NCBI GenBank assembly: GCA_902728285.1
Contig: CACVBU010000468.1
Coordinates: 783,003 to 847,002, forward strand
DNA length: 64,000 nt
Source of the DNA: Clytia hemisphaerica
Lineage: Eukaryota > Cnidaria > Hydrozoa > Leptothecata > Clytiidae
Reading direction: 5' to 3'
A program made the position numbers and the translations under genes. The notes below the pieces were generated by a model. That model was not told the origin of the DNA and searched no databases. It saw nothing but the letters and a program-made list of their open reading frames with translations. Positions 56,615 to 64,000 of this stretch are shown in pieces (the first letter of the stretch is position 1; every line of letters begins with the position of its first letter).

Positions 56615-59600
56615 ATGACCAACACGAAGAATAAAGCTCTTCTTTTTGTATCATTGTGTATAGTAACATATATCATTCACAATGAAATTACAATTCTTGA
56701 TATGATTGTAGATTTAAAGTACACCACCATCAACTTTTTCAATGATGGTCACATTCTGAATGGCTATGAAGTGTACTCTTTCCTGCAAAGTCATGATGTT
56801 AGAATATCAAACCAAGTGATCGATAAGACCGATTTTGTTCCTTTCTGTCGGCACCCATCAATATCAGATAATTTAAAATCGTTCAAGTCACACTTACACT
56901 GGAAAGACCGTGCTCGAAATTCATCAATGCTACGAACTCAGGCTAACATTTCTCAGTTGCACTTGGTGATTTACAAGCACAAGACGAAAGATAACTACAT
57001 TGGAAAATTGCATATTCAAACATTCAATCGACGTGGAGAAATGAAGTTCAACGGAGGAGACTATTGGAGAGCTACCATCATTGGAGGATCAATGAGAGCA
57101 AGTATTAATATCCAAGATAAATCGGATGGAACGTATACCGGATGGTTTCCCGTATTATTTCCGGGTATTTTTTCGGTACACGTTGTATTGGAGTTTAGTA
57201 ATTATGAAGGAATTACGGATCCACCTCTTGATTGGTTCTCAAAAGGTTTGTTTAAATATTTTCGTTTTTGGGCAATCAACCATCTCGCTTATTAATTTGA
57301 TACACATTTTTCTAATAAGAACATCCAAAATTCTGAAGCTTTCTGAAGTTAAAGCCTAAAAGTGTTCTTAACATGTTCTTATTTTCACCCTTCTTTGAGT
57401 GTTCTTGTCCTTTTTCCAAAGAAATCAGGTGTTTCACAGTCTACAAAGCCTTAAAGTGTTCTTAACTTGTTCTTAATATTTTGGCCATCTAAGCATTATG
57501 TTCTTATATAGTCTGTTCTTGTAAGAAACAACGTGTAGTCAATTTTAAGTAAAGAAGGAGCCTCTGGCAACAGACTTATACCAAATGACCCAATCTTGTT
57601 TTACGTCTAAACAAAGTAAATTATACAGTGGTTTAAAAAAATTAAGGTCAAAACGAGCATAATAATGTATACCTATCGATTCTAAATTTTGATTAAAGCT
57701 TTCTCAGTTATAATGATTAAATTTCTTTAATCGTTTATCATTAGGCTCAATTCAAGGTAGGTTTCAACCAGACGGTATAATCGGCCCCGTTGATCAATTC
57801 CTGAATGAAGACGGTCCAATCTCACAATTCCGAATCACGGGAACCCATTTTCAAACGGAAAATACTTTGAATAAAGAGTTATTTGGTTTTGACCAACAGT
57901 GTGATACGTTCATCAATACAGAATGTGGCTTTTGGAAGGAATCTAACTTCAAAGGTTATAGACCACATAAGATTAAAAATATTCCAAAGAAAATTATGCC
58001 AAGAGAGAGTAAACATTTGACAAAGAATGTCCTCTCAAACCAAACAAAGCAATATCAAAATAAACAACTTGACACTTTATGGATCTATGGTGATTCCCAG
58101 GGACGTCGTTTTTATTGGTCACTCATAAAGTATGAGTTGTGTACAAAATTATTTAAGAAGTGCGACCATACCTATACGTGGACATACAAACATTTTAATT
58201 CAAATTCACACGATGATAGATACAAATTTACCGGTGACGATTTCAACGAAACACGAATTCTTAACGACATCAAGTTTGATATCACAAGACCAGAGACTCG
58301 ATCTTCGAGAAGCGTTGTACTGATAAATTTCGGTTTGCATATTGTATTATCCGTTGGGCTTGAACGTGGTTTTAGATTATTTGATAGTTTCATAGACATG
58401 GTTAAAAAAATACGTGTAAACCACAGACCAGACAAGGTACCTTTGATCATTTGGAAGACGACAACACTACCAGTCCTTGAGAATGTCCCTTCGGTACTGA
58501 ATTCAACCGGTCTACGTTTCATGACCAAACAGGTAAGAGTTAAATTCTCTTTGTTATGTTCATCTCACCAAAAAACAATTACCCCTTTTCAATATATCAT
58601 ATGGTGATTTAACCCTATTCAACCTAGGCTTTTAGGGGCGGTTCAGAACTAGGGGGAGGGGGCTTTTCCTGTACCACCCCTTAACTTTTGATCTAGTGAG
58701 TCTTTTTGGATGAAATTTGGCACACAAGATCCTTGTCACGTAAGGTAACCTTTGACAAAATTTTTTTTTGATGACGTCACTCATCATGCCCAAAGTGAGC
58801 AAAAACCGAAAATTTCCTTTGTTCTTATAAATAGCTATTGTATTCTAACAAAAGCTTTAGAAAAAAGTTGCCTGAGTTTAAAATGCTTATTTTATCCTAA
58901 ATATTCAATAAATTACGGTTTAAACGATATATTTGACATTAAAAATCAATTTGTATTGGAAAAGTGTCAAATTTTTTTGTCACCTTACTGTCAGAAATGT
59001 CATCATGCTCAAGGTGTGAACATTTTTAGGTGTCAAATTCTTTTTTATTTTGAAGCTAAATAAAAGTTAGGAATTTACAGAAAATTTCACGGCAGAATCT
59101 CTATTATTTCAGGAGCTATTACCAATAGTTTGACCTCCGAACAGAAAGAGCCCCCCCCCCCCCTAGGCCGAATAGGGTTAACCTTCTATGGTTTTTCATC
59201 GCTCTTGACTCCCGTCTGGGAGGTCCGAGTTCGATTCCCACTTTAGTACTACGGTTCACTTGGCAAGGGAACACTCCTTCTGCTGGGGGGATTTTTTTCA
59301 AGAAATTTTGCAAAAGGGGGGGGGCAAAGGGAAAATGGAAATCCAGGGGGGATTTCATAAAGGTGCAAAATTTTTCTGGGGGGAACTTTTCAACTTTTTG
59401 ACAGAAAGTGTTCTGTCACCTTTTTAGGGGGGGGGTTACTACTTCGTAAGGAGTAGGGCTCATTCCCAAATGGAGAGGGCTCATATCAAATCAATTGTAC
59501 TCAATGGTTTACGGTTTTTAAAAAATTAGTTAGGTTGTTCCCCTACGGATTTTAGACTTTGATAATTAGTTTTTGGACCTACCCCGGTGGGGTGAAGGTC

Positions 59601-61420
59601 CTATAAATTCACCTCTGTCCGTTCGTCTGTCCGTCTGTCCGTTCGTTACCAGCTTTTCTCGAGATTGAATCATAGGAATCATTTGATTTTTGGTACAAAG
59701 GTGCAAAACAGTAGTGGCCAAAATGTGACGGAGCCCGATTTTCGAAAAAAAAATTTTTTGGGCAAATTTGGGCCAAAAAACGGCTAAAAAACGGGTTTTT
59801 TCGACTTTGTGAAAAATTGGATGATTAAATTTTTTTGATTTTTTGCATGAAAGTAGGGTACCATCATAGGTAAAAGATGGCTCAAGCAGATTTTTTTTGC
59901 TCATGAGGGCTTACTTTTGAAGAATATGTGTGTTTAGACATGAAATTTTGGTTGCTTGTCGTGTTTTTATAGGAAAACTGGCCAAATTCGATATTTTTTT
60001 ATAAGCACATTATATTAGGTATTAGCTTTTCTCGAGATTAGCTCTTTCATTCTTTATGATTTTTTGCACAAAGATGCATAACTATAAACCCTCGAATGTG
60101 ACTGAGCCCGATTTTCGAAAAAAAATGTTTTTGGGCAAATTTGGGCCAAAAAACGGCTAAAAAGCGGGTTTTTTGGACTTTGTGAAAAATTGGATCATTG
60201 ATTTTTTCTGATTTTTTGCAGGAAAGTAGGGTACCATCATAGGTAAAAGATGGCTCAGGGAGATTTTTGCAAAAAGATTTGTTGGCTCAAAAAAACGCAT
60301 GTTTATCTATAAGAATCACTATTAATAAGCATACATTAATGTTCTTAGTCAAATTACTCAATTTTTTTATGAGATAGATGTTTTTTTTGCTCACGAGGGC
60401 TTACTTTTGAAGCATATGTGTGTTTAGACATGAAATTTTGGTTGCTTGGCGTGTTTTTATAGAAAAACTGGCCAAAGTCGATATTTTTTTATAAGCACAT
60501 TATCAATTACTTAGGTATTAGCTTTTCTCGAGATTGGCTCTTTCATTCTTTATGATTTTTTGCACAAAGATGCATAACTATAAACCCTCGAACGTGACTG
60601 AGCCCGATTTTCGAAAAAAAATGTTTTTGGGCAAATTTGGGCCAAAAAACGGCTAAAAAAAGGGTTTTTTGGACTTTGTGAAAAATTGGATCATTAATTT
60701 TTTCTGATTTTTTGCATGAAAGTAGGTAAAAGATGGGTCAAGCAGATTTTTGTAAAAAAACTTTTCAGCTCAAAAAACGCATCTTTATCTATAAGAATCA
60801 CTATTAATAAGCATACATCAATGTTCTTAGCCAAATTACTCAATTTTTTGATGAGATAGATGTCTTTTTATGCTCACGAAGTCTTGAATATGAAAGAATA
60901 TTTCAAGAGCACGAAATTTTGGTTTCTAAACGTTTTTTTTATAAGAAACAAACGACTAATTTTAATAAATCGTCACTATTTTTGTTCTGAATGATTGTTT
61001 AACGTTCATGCTCACGTAGATAACAATTATATATGTGTTAAATGCATAACCAGGTAGGTCCATAAAAGTATCACTTGTTTTTTTTAAAGAGTTACACTTA
61101 TGACAGAGAGTGCTTTTGATCCATTCCTGGAAATCAACACACGACTCCCCTTCAGATCCGTCATTTCAAGTTATCACCAGGTTGATTCTGTTATGGTCTA
61201 ATAAAAGTCTCTCATTATAATTTTTTAGCGTATCGATGCATGGAACAGCTACACTATTACTGCTGCATGCAAATCCGACCTTCCCATTTTGGCAGTTCAT
61301 AATCATCCACCTGCTTGTCCCTTCAAACCTGTTGATTGGGTTCATTTCGAATATCAAGTCTTTCGCAAAGTAGAGGATGAATTGAAGACTTTTCTAATAC
61401 ATAAGTACGGAATCCCATGA
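56615..61420 (+). CDS. NXPE-like neurexophilin/PC-esterase domain protein, three exons
   Basis: Three exons (56615-57245, 57745-58532, 61229-61420) join in frame to 536 residues, the usual size for NXPE proteins. Residues 8-21 are a hydrophobic signal anchor, predicting a type II membrane or secreted protein in the secretory pathway. The Ig-like/neurexophilin part (about 105-200) shows GGDYWRA at 147-153 and DGTYTGWFPVLFPG at 171-184. A cysteine-containing linker leads to the PC-esterase fold: GDS at 326-328 in WIYGDSQGRR, NFGLH at 405-409, and D509-x-x-H512 in PVDWVHFE. The Ser, Asp and His expected of the GDSL/SGNH-like active site are therefore all present. The family is thought to act on modified sugars or glycoproteins; the substrate here is unknown. 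Exon 2 ends KQ|GTAAGA and exon 3 begins RIDAWNSYT. Both introns contain transposable elements. The first ATG in frame was taken as start; a non-coding upstream exon is possible. Confidence 0.88.
57246..57744 (+). other. Intron 1 of the NXPE-like gene
   Basis: Donor AAAAG|GTTTGT, acceptor TTTATCATTAG|GCTCAA. The split codon gives glycine. A TACACG-ended MITE occupies 57301-57538, nearly half of the intron. Confidence 0.8.
57301..57538. mobile_element. TACACG-family MITE inside NXPE intron 1
   Basis: TACACATTTTTCTAATAAGA begins it and AAGAAACAACGTGTA ends it. AACATCCAAAATTCTGAAGC, AGCCTAAAAGTGTTCTTAAC, ACAAAGCCTTAAAGTGTTC and TTGGCCATCTAAGC follow the order of the copy at 25680. Confidence 0.75.
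59195..59245 (+). repeat. tRNA-like SINE remnant
   Basis: GACTCCCGTCTGGGAGGTCC is followed by GAGTTCGATTCCC, whose GTTCGATTC (59229-59237) matches the Pol III B box. The upstream A box and acceptor stem are missing or decayed, so it is not a working tRNA gene. Confidence 0.45.
59573..61063. mobile_element. 1.5-kb element with GGACCTACC ends and internal repeats, inside NXPE intron 2
   Basis: TTGGACCTACCCC at the left is mirrored by CAGGTAGGTCCA at the right. Near the left end is a short GTCCGTTCGTCTGTCC microsatellite. Three diverged units start with AGCTTTTCTCGAGATT at 59651, 60024 and 60520. Each carries GCCCGATTTTCGAAAAAAA, TTTGGGCAAATTTGGGCC and AAAAAACGGCTAAAAA. Parts between units (CACGAGGGCTTACTTTTGAA, AAACTGGCCAAA) are also duplicated. 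No transposase frame is visible. Confidence 0.65.
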
Positions 61421-61481
61421 AAGTTAATCTGCATTTAAATTTTATTTGTTAGGTTATAATTTTATAATTTTTAATTTTAGA

Positions 61482-61487
61482 AATAAA
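61482..61487 (+). promoter_or_regulatory. Polyadenylation signal of the NXPE-like gene
   Basis: AATAAA lies 62 bases past the stop codon at 61420, in a T-rich context. Confidence 0.55.
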
Positions 61488-61973
61488 AATTTTTGCATTT
61501 CGTTGAGGTCTACATCCTATTTCTTTCTTTTATCCTGGATTTTTGAAAATTGTTTGTGTGTATCTCAAGAAAATTAAAAAGGCGCTTCTTTTAATTTCAA
61601 AGAAAACAGTTACTCGTACAACAGAGTCTCTTTGGTTCGAATCTCTATAACTCGAATGTCTCCTTAACTCGAATAAGGTTTCTCATTGCTTCAGATTCTA
61701 GCTAATCGATCAAATGAGTAGCGAATTGCGAATAAACGAATAGCGTGGCTATAGATTTGTTATAAAATATATAAAAATACGAAATTAAATATAAAAAATA
61801 GGCAATTTTCAGCAAGTTCACCCAACTATTTAGATCCGCCAAAGGCTTTTGTCAAGATTACTTTAATGGGATTGATAAAATTTCGCGGCCATTAAAATGT
61901 CGTCCGTTTTAAAAGTCTTATCGGAAATTCGGAAGTCCTTTATCCGCGAAATATTTCTAAACAAAACTAAAAT
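61488..61973. other. Intergenic DNA with pogo-like words
   Basis: GAGTCTCTTTGGTTCGAATC and CTATAACTCGAATGTCTCC near 61626-61672 resemble pogo/Tigger-type terminal sequence, as at 24608. No partner end was identified. Confidence 0.3.
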
Positions 61974-62200
61974 ACACCCCTGTCTCACAGCCCCGGTGGG
62001 ACTTTTTTACTCAGTGGGGATAAAAATTCCTATTGAATTCCCAATCGGGATAGAAATTCTATTGTTCCAAGGTTGAAAAGTCTAGTGGGGGTGGTTTTGG
62101 AGTGCTATTTTTAAACATTGAATTTCGAGTGGTGATGGAATTAAAGTTGATTTCCCAGTGGGGCTGAAGTTCCAGGGTATTTCCCACTGGGGACGAAATT
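61974..62200. mobile_element. Element with iterated CCCAGTGGGGCTGAAATC, copy 2 (right end lost)
   Basis: ACACCCCTGTCTCACAGCCC, CTCAGTGGGGAT, CTAGTGGGGGTGGTTTTGG, CCCAGTGGGGCTGAAG and CCCACTGGGGACGAAATTTT parallel the copy at 39750 in order. The closing GGCCTGTGACACAG of that copy is missing. Confidence 0.6.
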
Positions 62201-63058
62201 TTTCAAATGAAGTACTTTTTATATGCTTACTGGTGCATCAAATAAGTGGTAAAACCGGATCTGTTTATAGACAAGAACGACTGTGTATACACAACCCCAA
62301 CCAATAGTTAATTTTCAATAAATAGCATTTTCTATTCTGCATTTCTGGCCTGTAAAATACACTAGTGCCCGGAAGAATTTGACATCTATAAAATTCGGAG
62401 CCTCCTATCGATTTACTTTTCAAAAATGTATCAAAATGCTCCGACTAAAAAAATTAAAGAAAAATTGAGAAAAAATGATTTTCTTCTTCTTTTTGTATTT
62501 TTAAAGGAAAATTTTTTTTTTGGATTTGGATTTCTATAGGAAAAGATTCCTTGTATTTTTAATGAAGTATAGAAAGCTTTTTACGCCATGCAGTATTTCA
62601 CCGAGACAATAAACAGTAGAATATAATGTTTATTGTCTAAAGACCAGTTTTTATAGAACACTTGAGAAAGTGTATTGTAAAAGTGACTTGTAAAAGTTTT
62701 CATTGTCTTAAAGTTTAAAATGTTCTTCAACATTCGCATTTTCCGAAAAAAAATAAATGAAAAACAATGAAGCTCGGTTTTTCGCTCTCACTGAAATAAA
62801 AATGAAAAGAATCCAAGGTGTGAAGAACATGCAAACATTTTGGCACTTTCGCATTCAAGTGAAAACCTTTACCCCTAACAAACCAATTATGATCAAATTA
62901 TTTGAAAATTTTTCATTAAAAATAATAATATATTGAGAAAAGAAAATCAAAAATTGTTTTAGCACCTTTACAATACACTAACAAGAAAATATCTCATCAA
63001 AATTTTATATGATGAAGTTTAATTGATAGAATTGGATGATAAGTAGATATAGATAGAT
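62201..63058. other. Intergenic DNA, nothing firm
   Basis: An inverted GGCCTGTAAAATACACTAGT near 62347 belongs to the GTGTATTTTACAG family. No gene is supported. Confidence 0.35.
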
Positions 63059-63295
63059 ACATGTTTGTTTTATAAGAACAAACTATATAAGAACATAAGG
63101 CTTCGATGGCCAAAATGTTAAGAACAAGTTAAGAACATTTTTAAGCTTTGCGGACTCTAAAACACTGAATTTCTTAGGAAAATGGACAAAAATACTCAAA
63201 AAAATGGCGAAAATAAGAACATGTTCAGAACATTTTTAGGCTTAAAACTCCAAAGGCTTCAAAAATTCTGGATGTTCCTATAAAAAACGTGTATA
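63059..63295. mobile_element. TACACG-family MITE, inverted orientation
   Basis: ACATGTTTGTTTTATAAGAA starts it and CCTATAAAAAACGTGTA ends it. ACATAAGGCTTCGATGGCCA, ATGTTAAGAACAAGTTAAGA, GGACTCTAAAACACTGAATT and AACATGTTCAGAACATT are the reverse complement of the copy at 25680. Confidence 0.75.
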
Positions 63296-63865
63296 TCGAT
63301 TAAGCCTTTATTTTAATTCTCTTTGTATTCTGCATTGGATGTGTGGGTCGCGAAAATTTACAAACATCTTCTAACAATTATCCTTTTTCACACATTCACA
63401 GAATCTGCTCACAGAGAAGAAATAAATGAATGTCATCCTCTTCTCTCCCCCTCTCTCATTTTTTCATTTTTTTCATTCTTCAAGCTTTTACATCAAATCA
63501 TTGTTTTTGACAAACAGTTGTTAGTAAATTGCAGCAATTTCGCGTGAAAACAGCAAAAACAAAAGCCCTTATTAATGTTTCATTCACAGTTTTTATCACG
63601 CCTTAATTAGCACGAATCTTTAATAGATTTGTTATTAATTTTTATGTGAAGCAGCTTTCATGCTGGCATGATAAAAGTGACAGTTTGTTAACACTCAGAC
63701 CTTTCACTATTGTCCTTATGCTTATCATCAAGCTAAGATATTTGTCTGTCACCCAGTCTATAAACATGCGAAAATTCTAACTTAGAAGAAATATCTCCTT
63801 TTTATTTAGCACCAGTATCTATAAAAACCCCAACTTAAATGTTCCCCAATAACTTCTTCTTATAG

Positions 63866-64000
63866 GACACGCGATAATTTTTCCCTGAAATTTCATGTCA
63901 CTGGGTTACTTGTTTGTCCAAATCCACAGTATGCCGTTGCGGGTAGAGTTCCCAATTTTCCAGCTACAATTAGCACCGAATTATATTGGCAATTTCGGGT
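63866..64000 (+). CDS. Candidate exon running off the right edge (partial)
   Basis: A pyrimidine-rich acceptor AACTTCTTCTTATAG ends at 63865. From there one frame is open to the last base and reads TRDNFSLKFHVTGLLVCP and then YAVAGRVPNFPATISTELYW. The composition is more coding-like than nearby frames, with alternating hydrophobic residues as in a beta-rich secreted domain. A second possible acceptor (AAATCCACAG at 63929) is in the same frame. The family is not recognised and no earlier exon was identified in the window. Confidence 0.4.

Larger units (their letters stand above)
58533..61228 (+). other. Intron 2 of the NXPE-like gene
   Basis: Donor CAG|GTAAGA is consensus; acceptor ATAATTTTTTAG|CGTATC lies 2.7 kb downstream. 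The intron holds a SINE-like remnant at about 59195, several G/C-run blocks at 59150-59440, and the 1.5-kb element at 59573-61063. Read-through would stop after 25 residues at 58607. Confidence 0.8.

Noticed and set aside
59229..59237. B-box GTTCGATTC as evidence of a functional tRNA gene
   Set aside because: No cloverleaf can be drawn: the anticodon arm has only a four-base loop and there is no matching acceptor stem.

Overview
The window is eukaryotic nuclear DNA, most likely from an early-branching animal; a cnidarian is my first guess and a sponge is possible. The pointers are AT-rich DNA with low gene density, short introns with GT/AG borders, AATAAA signals, three recognisable animal protein families (a Mab-21 family protein, an NXPE-type neurexophilin/PC-esterase protein and a pogo/CENP-B-like DNA-binding protein), tRNA-derived SINE remnants, and a dense load of small inverted-repeat elements. 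No prokaryotic operon, ribosome binding site or CRISPR array is present. The organism call is inference; I could not search any database.

Genes. Four loci are well enough supported to name. (1) 7399-9585, minus: an uninterrupted 728-residue protein with three copies of a transposase-like helix-turn-helix, an AT-hook, a fourth CENP-B/Tc5-like segment and a terminal Cys4 cluster, and no catalytic domain. (2) 49521-51068, minus: a two-exon, 409-residue Mab-21 family protein. (3) 53714-54367, plus: a two-exon, 100-residue protein with a signal peptide and one membrane segment. (4) 56615-61420, plus: a three-exon, 536-residue NXPE-like protein that keeps the GDS and DxxH motifs of the PC-esterase fold. 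The exon junctions of loci 2-4 were derived here by joining GT/AG borders that preserve frame. Two further partial exons are proposed at the edges (581-814 minus, 63866-64000 plus). Loci 2 and 3 are divergent neighbours; loci 3 and 4 lie in tandem. Nothing ties the four loci into one pathway.

Mobile DNA. Most of the rest that can be read is short elements (about 100-650 bp) with terminal inverted repeats. Many families differ in sequence but share one plan: inverted ends enclosing several loosely spaced copies of a family-specific word of about 6-18 bp. Examples are TACACG-ended elements (1375, 25680, 57301, 63059), TACCTT-ended elements (24658, 29751, 44430), G/C-capped elements (2622, 20924, 27390, 27676, 30496, 31685, 32183, 52221), and the ATGGGCTCTTCC-type elements (1420, 5933, 17373). 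There are also two very long hairpins (39048-39661 and 43594-44274) and a 1.5-kb element with internal repeats inside the NXPE gene. Nested and abutting insertions show repeated waves of activity.

Layout. 0-6.3 kb: element-rich, with a possible terminal exon at the left. 6.3-9.7 kb: the helix-turn-helix gene. 9.7-16 kb: very AT-rich DNA with almost nothing recognisable. 16-48.7 kb: element-rich and gene-poor. 48.7-61.5 kb: the gene-bearing part. 61.5-64 kb: elements and a possible exon at the right edge. Base 12562 is an unresolved N.
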